Source: Arthrobacter sp. MA-N2 (lineage in GTDB: Bacteria; Actinomycetota; Actinomycetes; Actinomycetales; Micrococcaceae). From it: DNA of 64,000 nt. Below are positions 54,246-63,240 of the stretch, piece after piece. Where the stretch lies: NCBI RefSeq assembly GCF_000517125.1, contig NZ_KI912155.1:2212696-2276695 (forward strand), written 5' to 3'. The position numbers and the translations under genes are program-made. Within the stretch, counting starts at the first letter, position 1; each line of letters starts with the position of its first letter. The notes beneath the pieces are model-generated. The model was not told the origin of the DNA. It saw nothing but the letters and a program-made list of their open reading frames with translations, and made no database searches.

Positions 54246-55478
54246 ATGGCGCTGCAAGGGAAACGCAGGACCGGGAAGATTCTCGGGATCATGGGGATGT
54301 GTGCCGCTATTGCTGCCGGAGGTATCGGTGTGGCCACCGCTCCTGCTTGGCTGGGCACGGTGGTGGAATCCGAATCAGGATCACCGCAGCGCTCCGGCGC
54401 AGGACTGGCGTCCGCCGTCGTCAAAGCAGTGGAACTGGGTATCACGCCCCTTGACGGGGCCCGCGAAGTGAATCCCGCCGTCGGGCCTTCCGTGAAGGCC
54501 GTGCACGGCACGCTAAAGGACGTTGAACTCGTCCCGGTCACGGGCGGCAAGGCCATCAAGGGAACCATGAGTGCTGACGGCAGCACTTGGTCCGCGCTGG
54601 ATGCCTTGGCATTCAACACCGGGTACCGCTACAGGTTCACCGTTGTTGACGGCGCAGGACGGGAACTCCGGAAGACCCAAAGCTTCACCACAGTGTCCAC
54701 GCCCAACGAGGCCAATGCCACCGTGTTCCCCCAACATGGGTCCACCGTCGGTTCGGGACAGCCCATCGACATCAACTTCAGCGAGCCGGTGGCGGACAAG
54801 GCCGCCATGGAAGCAACCGTGAAGATCAGTGTTTCCTCCGGCCAGGAAGTAGCCTGGCGCTGGTACTCGGACCGAAAGGTGCGCATCCGTCCGAAGGAGT
54901 TCTGGGCAGCGAACACGAGCGTCACTGTGGACATGCCGTTGTTCGGCAAGGATTTTGGCAACGGAATGATTGGAAACTCCAATGTCAAGACCACGTTCCG
55001 GACCGGTCCGCAGCGGATCGCGGTGGTGGACGACACCACCAAGACCATGAAGGTGTATTTCGACGGCGCACTCGTCAAGACCGCTCCCGTCACCCTCGGC
55101 GGCCCGGATTGGCTCTCGCCCAGCGGCTACGCCGTGATCATGGAGCAGGAGCGCCACTCCAACTTCAACGCGGGCACCATCGGGCTAAAGCCCGGCGACA
55201 AAGGCTACTACCCGCCGCTGGTCGTGGAGCATGCGAACCGGCTGACAAACTCGGGGGTCTATGTGCACCAGGCGCTCCCGTCCGCCTACGAAGCCGTCGG
55301 CTCCTACAACGTCTCCCACGGCTGCGTGGGTTTGCTCCCGGCCGACGCCGCCTGGTTCTTCAACAACATGGCGCCCGGGGATGTGGTGCAAGTCCTCAAC
55401 ACCGGCGCTCCGGTGGTCGAACCACTTGAAGGCTTCGGTGACTGGAACATCGCCTGGGCTGGCTACGCGAAGCGCTGA
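54246..55478 (+). CDS. L,D-transpeptidase (YkuD) with Ig-like domains, copy 2
   Basis: A 410-residue paralogue of the preceding gene, with the same layout: N-terminal hydrophobic anchor (residues ~12-34), two Ig-like domains and a YkuD domain with catalytic Cys near residue 360 (VSHGCVGLLP) and His in VYVHQALPSAY. Shared blocks such as EFWAANTSVTVDMPLFG and DFGNGMIGN show a clear duplication, but the N-terminal regions differ strongly. ATG 54246 is used; an in-frame ATG 39 nt earlier lacks a ribosome site. Confidence 0.88.
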   Translation: MALQGKRRTGKILGIMGMCAAIAAGGIGVATAPAWLGTVVESESGSPQRSGAGLASAVVKAVELGITPLDGAREVNPAVGPSVKAVHGTLKDVELVPVTGGKAIKGTMSADGSTWSALDALAFNTGYRYRFTVVDGAGRELRKTQSFTTVSTPNEANATVFPQHGSTVGSGQPIDINFSEPVADKAAMEATVKISVSSGQEVAWRWYSDRKVRIRPKEFWAANTSVTVDMPLFGKDFGNGMIGNSNVKTTFRTGPQRIAVVDDTTKTMKVYFDGALVKTAPVTLGGPDWLSPSGYAVIMEQERHSNFNAGTIGLKPGDKGYYPPLVVEHANRLTNSGVYVHQALPSAYEAVGSYNVSHGCVGLLPADAAWFFNNMAPGDVVQVLNTGAPVVEPLEGFGDWNIAWAGYAKR

Positions 55479-55543
55479 GCGCTGCCGGGACATGCTGCAG
55501 TTGTGCCCGACGGCGGGACGAACCTTGCGTCCCGTGCGCTTGG

Positions 55544-56344
55544 CTAACGAGTGAACGGGAGCCTGTTGAGCCGATCCCCGACAATGGCGCTGCGTTGTTC
55601 CGCGCGGCGCAGCCGTTCCAGGTCCCGGATCCGCCGCTCGCCCAGCACAGCGTGCAGATAGTCTTCCGGCGTCGTTCCGGGCGGTGGCGGCGGGGCGACG
55701 TACGCTGCCAGTTCAGTTGCCAGGGCTGCGGCCAGGCTGGAGCGCGATTCCGGGGCCATCCGGGAGGCCTGTTGGATGAATTGCGAAGCCCGACGCGCCG
55801 TACCGTCGGGCACCCTGCCGATATCCGCGCTTCCCACCCAAGCCTGCAGGTGCGGAGGAGCGTAGGGCAGGATGGTCGGTTCGGACGGAACACGCTGCCT
55901 GAGCGAGTAGGTTCCTGCGACGACGTCTCCGAGCCTTTTCGACTTGTCGTTGAACAGCGCCACGGCGATTGCTAGTCCCCCGAACGTCGCGTAGATCTCC
56001 AGGAAGCCGATCAGCCCCCGGATCACCGCATGCCGGAAGCGGATGGATCCGCCGTCGTCGCGCACGATCCTCAGCCCGGTAGCCAGCTTGCCCAGCGAAC
56101 GGCCTCGGCTCAACGTTTCCACCGCCACGGGAACGACCACGAGGCACAGCACCACGCTGGACAGGGCCATGGCACGGGCGGCTGCGCCGTCCAGGTCCGG
56201 CGCCACCATGCCGAGCAGGAACAGCAAAGCGAAGAGCAACACCACATGAACCAGGACATCGAGCATGAGTCCGAGGGCCCTGGCCCCGAACGATGCCGGC
56301 CGCAGTTCAAGGACTACGGCCTCACCAGTAATGATCGAACCCAC
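55544..56344 (-). CDS. RDD family membrane protein
   Basis: A 266-residue protein. The RDD domain (residues ~12-150) has three transmembrane helices, with Arg in FGARALGLMLDVLVHVVLL, GRSLGKLATGLRIVRDDGG and SKRLGDVVAGTYSLR. A cytoplasmic Ala/Pro-rich tail follows. GTG 56344 is chosen to give the family start; a longer frame adds 24 residues that overlap the spoIIM promoter side. It is divergent from the SpoIIM-like gene, a pair seen in other actinobacteria. Some RDD proteins are sodium/proton exchangers; function here is unknown. Confidence 0.83.
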   Translation of the reverse strand: MGSIITGEAVVLELRPASFGARALGLMLDVLVHVVLLFALLFLLGMVAPDLDGAAARAMALSSVVLCLVVVPVAVETLSRGRSLGKLATGLRIVRDDGGSIRFRHAVIRGLIGFLEIYATFGGLAIAVALFNDKSKRLGDVVAGTYSLRQRVPSEPTILPYAPPHLQAWVGSADIGRVPDGTARRASQFIQQASRMAPESRSSLAAALATELAAYVAPPPPPGTTPEDYLHAVLGERRIRDLERLRRAEQRSAIVGDRLNRLPFTR

Positions 56345-56466
56345 ACGGCCCCCTACAACTGCCACGCCGTCGCAGGACCGGATGGCTCCCGCTGGATCGA
56401 GTCTAACTGCGGACAAGGGTGGGGAGCGGGGGGCTGCTTTCGGAAGGGCAGTACTAGGGTAGAGCC

Positions 56467-57459
56467 GTGGACATGGATGCCTTCTCCGTCGTTAACGGGC
56501 CAAAATGGTCAAGGCTGCACGAACTTGCGCGCAAACGGCGCCTGGACGGCGGCGATGCCGATGAGCTTTTGCGCTTGTACCAAGTGGTGTCTTCACATTT
56601 ATCCCTCATCCGCTCCGTGGCCCCTGAGAGCGCACTTACCGCATCGTTGTCGGCGGCCTTGGCCCAGGCGCGCACCCGGTTTACCGGAGCCCGATCAAAT
56701 TTCATGGAAGACCTTGCGCGCTTTTTCGTGGTGTCCCTGCCAGCCGCGTTCTTCCGTTTGCGCTGGCTGACAGTGTGGTGCGGTGTGTTCTTCTGCCTCG
56801 TGGCCGCGGGCTATACACTCTGGATCGCGACGTCCCCGGAGGCGTTGAGGGCGCTGGGAAGCAGCAGTGCCGTGAAGCAGTACGTCGACCAAGACTTTGT
56901 TGGCTACTACTCGGAGAACCCTGCCGCGTCCTTCGCGGGGGCTGTATGGACCAACAATGCCTGGATCGGGGCGCAGGCCGTGGCTTTAGGGGTCACGGGT
57001 TTCTGGGTACCGGCCATGCTTTTCATGAATGCACAGGGCCTGGGGGTCGCTGCGGGTGTCTTTGCGGCGACAGGGAAGATGGATGTGTTCTTCAGCTACA
57101 TCCTTCCCCACGGCCTCATGGAGCTGACGGCCGTGTTCATCGCCTCCGCGGCCGGTCTCCGCATTTTCTGGGCTTTGATTTCCCCCGGGCCGCGGCGCAG
57201 GATGCAGGCCGTGGCGGACGAGGGGCGCTCACTGATCACAGTGGCGCTGGGGCTGGTATTTGTCCTGTTCGTGTCCGGACTCGTGGAGGCTTTCGTGACG
57301 CCCAGCGCGCTTCCGGTGTGGGCCAAGATCCTGATCGGTTCGTTCGTTCTCGTTGCATACTGGGTCTATGCCCTGGCGCTGGGCGGACGGGCGTTCCGCG
57401 CAGGCGCCACAGGTGACTTGGACATCAACGATGCCGGCTACCGGGAAATAGCCGCCTGA
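56467..57459 (+). CDS. Stage II sporulation protein M-like membrane protein
   Basis: A 330-residue protein of the SpoIIM/DUF95 family. A cytoplasmic N-terminus (WSRLHELARKRRLDGGDADELLRLYQ) precedes five or six hydrophobic segments, with FVGYYSENPAASFAGAVWTNNA and the helical ILPHGLMELTAVFIA signature. In non-sporulating actinobacteria its role is unknown. GTG 56467 is fixed by TAGGGT (56455-56460) exactly 6 nt upstream, so the transcript is leaderless. Confidence 0.86.
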   Translation: MDMDAFSVVNGPKWSRLHELARKRRLDGGDADELLRLYQVVSSHLSLIRSVAPESALTASLSAALAQARTRFTGARSNFMEDLARFFVVSLPAAFFRLRWLTVWCGVFFCLVAAGYTLWIATSPEALRALGSSSAVKQYVDQDFVGYYSENPAASFAGAVWTNNAWIGAQAVALGVTGFWVPAMLFMNAQGLGVAAGVFAATGKMDVFFSYILPHGLMELTAVFIASAAGLRIFWALISPGPRRRMQAVADEGRSLITVALGLVFVLFVSGLVEAFVTPSALPVWAKILIGSFVLVAYWVYALALGGRAFRAGATGDLDINDAGYREIAA

Positions 57460-57604
57460 CGGCACGCGGGTCAGGTCTCAATCCGGCTTCGCCGGGGTGG
57501 CTCCTCGTCTCTCCGCGAGGGCTGACTGTAGGCTCGAAGGCAGAGAAGATTGCCAGCGGCCCGTTCCTGCTCCGGCATGTGAATCCTACGGAAGTGAAAT
57601 CGAA

Positions 57605-58714
57605 GTGACCGAGAAGAGCCCGATCCCCAAAGACCAGGACGCGGATATCCACGACGACGGTGATGAGCCGGCCTTCGACTGGATGAAACCTGCCCCCAAG
57701 TCCATGGCCGAGGACGCACAACCGGAGCGCGCTGACATTGCCGAGGACTCTTCCACGAAGCGCGTGCCCGACGCCAGGTCGACGCCGGATTCCGCCTCAG
57801 GACAGCCGGTGACAGGACAGCCGGTGACAGGACAGCCGGTGACCGGGCAGCAGCCCGAGAGCCGGGCGGACCGTAAAGCTGCCGAAGCTGCGGACGCCGG
57901 CGCAGAACCGGCGCTCTTCGCCGAGCCTTTGCCGACGTCGGCCCTTCAAGTACGGCCCGCGGAAGCCGAGGTGGAACGTCGCTACCACGAGCGCGAGCAG
58001 GCTGCCAATGCCAAGCCCGTGGCACCGCGCATCTTCCAGGTCATCCTGGCCGTCTTCTACCCGGTGGTCCTCCTGGTGCTGGCAATCCGCGCAGTGACGA
58101 GCCCGCTGTTCCTCTGGGTGGAGTACTACCGGCCTGGATTCCCCGGTGACGGTTACGGATTCAACGCCGATGACCGGATGACCTACGGTTCCTACGCCGT
58201 GGACTATCTCAGCAACTGGTCAGGGCCCCGGTACTTGGGCGATCTTGTCAACCAGAACGGCGAGAAGCTGTTCAAAGAGGGCGAAGTCTCTCACATGGCC
58301 GACGTCAAGACCGTGATGCTTTCGGCCTTTGGTGCCGGCGCCCTCATGGTCATCATTGGCATCATCGCGATGCTGTACCTGCGCAAACGCAGCAAGGGCG
58401 GAATTCGCCGTGGACTGTTCGCCGGTTCGATCGCCACACTGGTGCTCATCGTGGGACTTGGCACACTCGCGGCGATGGGCTGGCAGCAGTTCTTCACGGA
58501 GTTCCACCGGATTTTCTTCGCCAACGGCACATGGACATTCTCATTGGATGACACGTTGATCCGCTTGTTCCCCGGACAGTTCTGGATGGACGCCGGAATT
58601 GCGATCGGCGCTATGGTCTTTGTCGCGGCCTTGCTGACTCTCATCTTTACGTGGCCTACCCGCCGTCGTCGCGGACTACCTCCCAAGAACGAGGCCGTCA
58701 CATTGGAAAAATAG
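57605..58714 (+). CDS. TIGR01906 family (DUF1461) integral membrane protein
   Basis: A 369-residue protein. Residues 1-130 are cytoplasmic and low-complexity, including three GQPVT repeats. The membrane part holds four helices, with the family's FNADDRMTYGSYAVDYLSN and FHRIFFANGTWTFSLDDTLIRLFP between them. Function unknown. GTG 57605 is preceded by GGAAG at suboptimal spacing; an upstream in-frame ATG would add 36 residues that are not conserved in character. TAGGCT at 57529-57534 may be the -10, giving a leader of about 65 nt. Confidence 0.8.
   Translation: MTEKSPIPKDQDADIHDDGDEPAFDWMKPAPKSMAEDAQPERADIAEDSSTKRVPDARSTPDSASGQPVTGQPVTGQPVTGQQPESRADRKAAEAADAGAEPALFAEPLPTSALQVRPAEAEVERRYHEREQAANAKPVAPRIFQVILAVFYPVVLLVLAIRAVTSPLFLWVEYYRPGFPGDGYGFNADDRMTYGSYAVDYLSNWSGPRYLGDLVNQNGEKLFKEGEVSHMADVKTVMLSAFGAGALMVIIGIIAMLYLRKRSKGGIRRGLFAGSIATLVLIVGLGTLAAMGWQQFFTEFHRIFFANGTWTFSLDDTLIRLFPGQFWMDAGIAIGAMVFVAALLTLIFTWPTRRRRGLPPKNEAVTLEK
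57800..57844. repeat. 15-bp coding tandem repeat
   Basis: Three consecutive copies of GGACAGCCGGTGACA (last base differs in the third) encode GQPVT three times in the cytoplasmic linker of the TIGR01906 protein. Confidence 0.85.
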
Positions 58715-58722
58715 CGGGAACC

Positions 58723-58810
58723 TTCCTGACCTTGTTTGACGTGGAAATTGTGCGACACGCCGGCGACGCGCCGTCGATATCGGCTTTTCAGATTCAAAAA
58801 GGGTCAGGAA
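58723..58810. terminator. Inverted-repeat region between convergent genes
   Basis: TTCCTGACC (58723-58731) and GGTCAGGAA (58802-58810) are exact complements 70 nt apart, enclosing an inner GC-rich dyad (GGCGACGCGCCGTCG). It lies between the TIGR01906 and pmt stops and may terminate both. Confidence 0.4.
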
Positions 58811-58844
58811 TGGAGCGGCAAGCTACTGACGGATTTGGCGAGGA

Positions 58845-60491
58845 TCAGATCCAGGATGGCATCCACATACGCATGCGCCAGTCTTGGTAGCTGATGACTT
58901 CCGCCGTCCACACCGGATAGAAGAACGCTGACAAGAGCACGGCGAGAACCACCACCAGGCCCACGACGTAGAGCCCCGAGCGTCGGCGCCACGGGGGAGC
59001 GTCGCTCCTGCCCAAGGCGAGCCCTAATCCGTAGACGAGGGCCAGGACCAAGAAAGGCTCGAAGGACAGGGCATAAAAGTAGAACATGGTCCGGTCCGGG
59101 TACATGAACCACGGCAGGTACCCGGCCGCGACGCCGGCCAGGATGGCCCCAGCCCGCCAATCGCGCCGCCCCGCCCACCAGAACAACACCACGAAGAGCG
59201 CAATCGTGGCTCCCCACCAGACGACCGGGTTTCCCACCGAGAGGATCGCGGAAGTACAGCTCTGCAGATCGCAACCGGGCGTTCCTTGCTTGGGAGACTC
59301 ATAGTAGAAGGACGTGGGCCGTCCCATCACCAACCAGGTCCACGGGCTCGCCGAATACGGATGCGGCGAGCTGAGGCTTTGATGGAAGTTGTAGGCCTGC
59401 AGGTGGTAGTAGGCAAGGGAGCGCAACGGCCCGGGAATCCATCCCCATGTGGCGGAGGGATTCGTATCCGCCCAATTCCGGTAGTAGGCGTCCTTGGAAA
59501 GGAACCAGCCGGTCCATGTGGACAAATACACGGCTCCAGCCACCGGGATCATGGTAAGGAATGCCGGCACGCCGTCCTTGATGATCCCGGCGCTCGGCCA
59601 ACTCCGGATACCCGCAATGCGCCGCGCGCTCATGTCCCAGAAGACGGTCATCAAGCCAAAGCCGGCCACGAAGAACAATGCCGACCATTTGGTGCCGACG
59701 GCCAGGCCGAGGCAAACGCCGGCTGCCAGTCGCCACCAGCGAAATCCCAGCCACGGCCCCGAGGCGAGTTGCAACGCCGTTGGCCGGCCGTCCTTCGACG
59801 CACCCGCCAGCGCAGCGAGCCGTGCCGCCAAGCGGCGCCGGCCGTCGTCGCGATCCATCAGCAAGGCACCAAAGGCCGCGAGCAACCAAAACATCAGGAA
59901 GATGTCCAGCAGGGAAGTCCGCGACATGACCAAATGGTGACCGTCGACGGCTAGCAGCAGCCCGGCGGCCGCGCCCAGAATGTGGGAACGGAAGAGCTTC
60001 AGCGCAATCAGGGCAATGAGGAAGATGGAAAGGGTGCCGGTCAGGGCCGCGGAAAATCGCCAACCGAAGGAATTGTCCGAACCGAAAAGCCACATCCCGA
60101 AGGCGATCATCCATTTTCCGACCGGTGGATGTACCACGTACTCGGGGGAGTCGAGGAGGACGTTGGGGTTACCCGCGTTGAAAGCGTCGTTGGCCTTGTC
60201 CGGCCAGCTCCGTTCGTAGCCGCTGACCAGGAGGGAGTATGCGTCCTTGACGTAGTAGGTCTCATCGAACACGAGGCTGTGCGGGGCATCGAGGCGGACA
60301 AAACGCAGGATCCCGCCGATCACGGCTGTGATGGTGGGGATCAGCCAGAACCACAGCCGCAACGACGGCGGATAATCGCGCCAGCTCTGGATGCTACCAA
60401 TGAGCCGCGTCCGCAGGGCCGGGGCCGTGAAAGCCTCGCGGGGCCGTATCAGCCAGGTTTGCGGGGTGGGGCGCACGGAGGTATCGGTCAC
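58845..60491 (-). CDS. pmt: Dolichyl-phosphate-mannose-protein mannosyltransferase (Pmt, GT39)
   Basis: A 548-residue polytopic enzyme transferring mannose from polyprenyl-phosphomannose to exported proteins. The catalytic first loop FDETYYVKDAYSLLVSG (residues ~73-89) holds the essential Asp-Glu, and about eleven hydrophobic segments follow. The C-terminus YQDWRMRMWMPSWI is typical of actinobacterial Pmt. TAGCAT (60504-60499) lies 7 nt before GTG 60491, so it is leaderless and diverges from rsmI, a conserved gene pair. Confidence 0.92.
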   Translation of the reverse strand: MTDTSVRPTPQTWLIRPREAFTAPALRTRLIGSIQSWRDYPPSLRLWFWLIPTITAVIGGILRFVRLDAPHSLVFDETYYVKDAYSLLVSGYERSWPDKANDAFNAGNPNVLLDSPEYVVHPPVGKWMIAFGMWLFGSDNSFGWRFSAALTGTLSIFLIALIALKLFRSHILGAAAGLLLAVDGHHLVMSRTSLLDIFLMFWLLAAFGALLMDRDDGRRRLAARLAALAGASKDGRPTALQLASGPWLGFRWWRLAAGVCLGLAVGTKWSALFFVAGFGLMTVFWDMSARRIAGIRSWPSAGIIKDGVPAFLTMIPVAGAVYLSTWTGWFLSKDAYYRNWADTNPSATWGWIPGPLRSLAYYHLQAYNFHQSLSSPHPYSASPWTWLVMGRPTSFYYESPKQGTPGCDLQSCTSAILSVGNPVVWWGATIALFVVLFWWAGRRDWRAGAILAGVAAGYLPWFMYPDRTMFYFYALSFEPFLVLALVYGLGLALGRSDAPPWRRRSGLYVVGLVVVLAVLLSAFFYPVWTAEVISYQDWRMRMWMPSWI

Positions 60492-60558
60492 TCAGCCCAT
60501 GCTACCTTTTGCCTCCGTCGCTCACTGAAAGCCGCAGCCGGGGCATTAGGCTGGTTGG
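60492..60558. promoter_or_regulatory. Divergent leaderless promoters of pmt and rsmI
   Basis: TAGCAT on the minus strand (60504-60499) lies 7 nt from the pmt GTG; TAGGCT on the plus strand (60547-60552) lies 6 nt from the rsmI GTG. The 67-bp gap contains no ribosome site for either gene. Confidence 0.6.
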
Positions 60559-61482
60559 GTGACTGAACAGCTGAGCTCTCCGGATGAAACCACCGTTCCT
60601 GACTCGGCGGAGTCCCTCGAGGCGCAGGCGCTTCCTACGCTTGCTGACGGCGTGGGCCGGATCGTTCTGGCTGCCACTCCCATCGGGAACGTGGGGGATG
60701 CCTCCAGCAGGCTCGTTGAATTGCTGCAGACGGCCGACATCGTCGCTGCCGAGGACACCCGGCGCCTGCATCGTCTGGTCCAGTCCCTCGGCATCACCGT
60801 GTCCGGTCGGGTCATCAGCTATCACGAGCACAACGAGGCCGCCAAGACCGAGGAACTGCTGGATTACGTCAGGGCCGGCAAGACCATCATCATGGTGAGC
60901 GACGCCGGCATGCCCGCGGTATCCGACCCCGGCTTCCGCCTCGTGGAGGGAGCCGTGGCGGCAGGGCTCTTCGTCACTGCCTTTCCGGGACCGTCGGCGG
61001 TGCTGACTGCCCTGGCGCTCTCGGGGCTGCCGACGGACCGTTTCTGCTTCGAGGGATTCCTGCCGCGCAAAGCGGGCGAACGCAGCTCGCGGCTTGCGGA
61101 TCTTGGGAGCGAACGCCGGACGATGGTGTTCTTCGAGGCACCGCATCGTCTTGAGCCCATGCTCCGTGCTTTGCACGAGCGCTTCGGGGCGGACCGGCGC
61201 ATCGCCGTATGCCGCGAATTGACCAAGACTTACGAGGAGGTCATCCGGGGAACCGTCCGGGAACTCCTCGAATGGGCAGAAAACAACGAGGTTCGCGGTG
61301 AGATCGCCGTGGTGGTGGCCGGCGCGCCCGACCAGGAGCCGGGCAAACCTGAGGACCATGTTGCCGCCGTCAATGAACTCGTCGGCAAGGGCGTCAGGCT
61401 CAAGGAAGCGGTGGCCGCCGTCGCGGAGGACGCACGCATCAGCAAGCGCGAGCTGTACTCTGCCGTGCTCGCGGCGCGCTAG
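60559..61482 (+). CDS. rsmI: 16S rRNA (cytidine-1402-2'-O)-methyltransferase
   Basis: A 307-residue tetrapyrrole-methylase-fold enzyme methylating C1402 in the ribosomal P site with SAM. The hallmarks are LAATPIGNVGDASSR, IVAAEDTRRLHRL, SYHEHNE, VSDAGMPAVSDPGFRL and GFLPRKAGER. GTG 60559 is set by the leaderless -10. An approximately 30-residue acidic N-terminal extension is present. A 22-bp tandem duplication starts over the last codons and stop. Confidence 0.94.
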   Translation: MTEQLSSPDETTVPDSAESLEAQALPTLADGVGRIVLAATPIGNVGDASSRLVELLQTADIVAAEDTRRLHRLVQSLGITVSGRVISYHEHNEAAKTEELLDYVRAGKTIIMVSDAGMPAVSDPGFRLVEGAVAAGLFVTAFPGPSAVLTALALSGLPTDRFCFEGFLPRKAGERSSRLADLGSERRTMVFFEAPHRLEPMLRALHERFGADRRIAVCRELTKTYEEVIRGTVRELLEWAENNEVRGEIAVVVAGAPDQEPGKPEDHVAAVNELVGKGVRLKEAVAAVAEDARISKRELYSAVLAAR

Positions 61483-61505
61483 GGCCGTGCTCGCGGCGCG
61501 CTAGG
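61462..61505. repeat. 22-bp tandem duplication across the rsmI stop codon
   Basis: The unit from GCCGTGCTC to GCGCTAGG at 61462-61483 is repeated exactly at 61484-61505, and a degenerate third copy follows. Because the first copy contains the stop, the protein end is unchanged. The rest of 61506-61689 holds no supported ORF. Confidence 0.85.
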
Positions 61506-61689
61506 GCTGTGCTGGCGGCGCTAGCAGGCGCTCCAACCCCGGGCTGTGCAACTGCACAATCTGTTGTTCCCACGGCAGTGCGCGAAGGCGTAGACACTGC
61601 TTCGCGGCGGGCAGTACGGTGGCAGTAATTCCACAAAATCAAGTGTTGGTGCATCTCTACAAGCTGCGCTGACTGACGAAGGAGTCACT

Positions 61690-63171
61690 GTGACTGTTAC
61701 CGCCGATCGCGAAAGCGAACTTCTCGCATCCGTTCCCACCGGGTTGCTCATCAACGGCCAGTGGCTGCCTGCGGCATCCGGCAAGACGTTCGACGTCGAG
61801 GATCCTGCCACGGGCAAGGTGCTCACCAGCATCTCTGACGCCGGCCCGGAGGACGGCGCCGCCGCACTGGACGCTGCCGCTGCAGCCCAGGCTTCCTGGG
61901 CCCGGACCGCTCCCCGTGAGCGTGGCGAAATCCTGCGCCGGGCATTCGAGCTGGTCACGGCACGTGCTGAGGACTTCGCGCTTCTCATGACCCTGGAAAT
62001 GGGCAAGCCCTTGGCCGAAGCCCGCGGCGAAGTAGCCTACGGTGCCGAATTCCTCCGCTGGTTCTCCGAAGAAGCCGTCCGCGTCAGCGGCCGCTACTCT
62101 GCAGCCCCGGACGGCAAGAACCGCATCCTGGTCCAGAAGAAGCCGGTTGGGCCCTGCCTCTTGATTACCCCGTGGAACTTCCCGCTGGCCATGGCCACCC
62201 GCAAGATTGCTCCCGCGGTCGCCGCCGGCTGCACCATGGTGCTCAAGCCCGCCAACCTCACCCCCCTGACCAGCCTGCTTTTCGCCCAGGTCATGCAGGA
62301 AGCCGGCCTTCCTGCCGGCGTCCTTAATGTCATCCAGACTTCCACAGCGGGCGCAGTTACCGGGCCCCTCATCAAGGACGACCGCCTGCGGAAGATTTCC
62401 TTCACCGGTTCCACCGCCGTCGGGCAGTCCCTGATGCGCGAAGCCGCGGATAAGGTCCTGCGCAGCTCCATGGAGCTTGGCGGTAACGCGCCGTTCGTCG
62501 TCTTCGAAGACGCCGACCTGGACAAGGCCGTCGAAGGCGCCGTCGCAGCCAAGATGCGCAACATGGGCGAGGCCTGCACAGCTGCGAACCGCTTCATTGT
62601 GCATGATTCCATCGCCGATACCTTCGCCGAGAAGTTCGCCGCCAAGATCTCCGCGCTCAACCCCGCGCGGGGCACCGAGCCGGACTCCACCGTGGGCCCC
62701 CTGATCGATGGCAAGGCACGCAACGGCGTGCATGCCCTCGTGGCCGACGCCGTTGCCAACGGCGCAGTTGCCGTCACCGGCGGTGCCCCGGTGGATGGTC
62801 CGGGCTACTTCTACCAGCCCACGGTGCTCAAGAACGTGTCCGCGGACGCCAGGATCCTGAAGGAAGAAATCTTCGGCCCGGTGGCCCCGATCATCACCTT
62901 CAAGAGCGAAGACGAGGCCATTAACCTCGCCAACAACACCGAATACGGCCTCGTTGCCTATGTCTACACGCGGGACCTGAACCGCGGACTGCGGGTCAGC
63001 GAAAGGATCGAAACGGGCATGTTGGGCCTCAACGCCGGCGTCATTTCCAACGCCGCGGCACCCTTCGGCGGCGTCAAGCAGTCCGGCCTGGGCCGTGAAG
63101 GCGGTTTCGAAGGCATCGAGGAATACCTCACCACCCAGTACGTCGGCATCGCCGATCCGTACGCAGACTAA
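61690..63171 (+). CDS. gabD: NAD(P)-dependent succinate-semialdehyde dehydrogenase
   Basis: A 493-residue aldehyde dehydrogenase oxidising succinate semialdehyde to succinate. The catalytic Cys is near residue 296 (GEACTAANRF) and the general-base Glu near 262 (MELGGNAPFVVF); the C-terminal GGVKQSGLGREGGFEGIEEY is typical of GabD. GTG 61690 has AAGGAG 6 nt upstream. No GABA transaminase is nearby, so another aldehyde could be the real substrate. A palindrome starts 2 nt after the stop. Confidence 0.9.
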   Translation: MTVTADRESELLASVPTGLLINGQWLPAASGKTFDVEDPATGKVLTSISDAGPEDGAAALDAAAAAQASWARTAPRERGEILRRAFELVTARAEDFALLMTLEMGKPLAEARGEVAYGAEFLRWFSEEAVRVSGRYSAAPDGKNRILVQKKPVGPCLLITPWNFPLAMATRKIAPAVAAGCTMVLKPANLTPLTSLLFAQVMQEAGLPAGVLNVIQTSTAGAVTGPLIKDDRLRKISFTGSTAVGQSLMREAADKVLRSSMELGGNAPFVVFEDADLDKAVEGAVAAKMRNMGEACTAANRFIVHDSIADTFAEKFAAKISALNPARGTEPDSTVGPLIDGKARNGVHALVADAVANGAVAVTGGAPVDGPGYFYQPTVLKNVSADARILKEEIFGPVAPIITFKSEDEAINLANNTEYGLVAYVYTRDLNRGLRVSERIETGMLGLNAGVISNAAAPFGGVKQSGLGREGGFEGIEEYLTTQYVGIADPYAD

Positions 63172-63172
63172 T

Positions 63173-63238
63173 CCCAACTGACTGGCAGTAGTTGTCGTAA
63201 TAAGCGCTCAAAACGACATCAACTGCCAGTCAGTTGGG
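63173..63238. repeat. 66-nt palindromic repeat, family B copy 2
   Basis: CCCAACTGACTGGCAGTAGT and its near-complement form arms of about 26 bp with few mismatches. It is 55 of 66 identical to the element at 20110-20175, and it fits almost exactly between the stop codons of two convergent genes (1 nt and 2 nt away). Confidence 0.92.
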
Positions 63239-63240
63239 GG

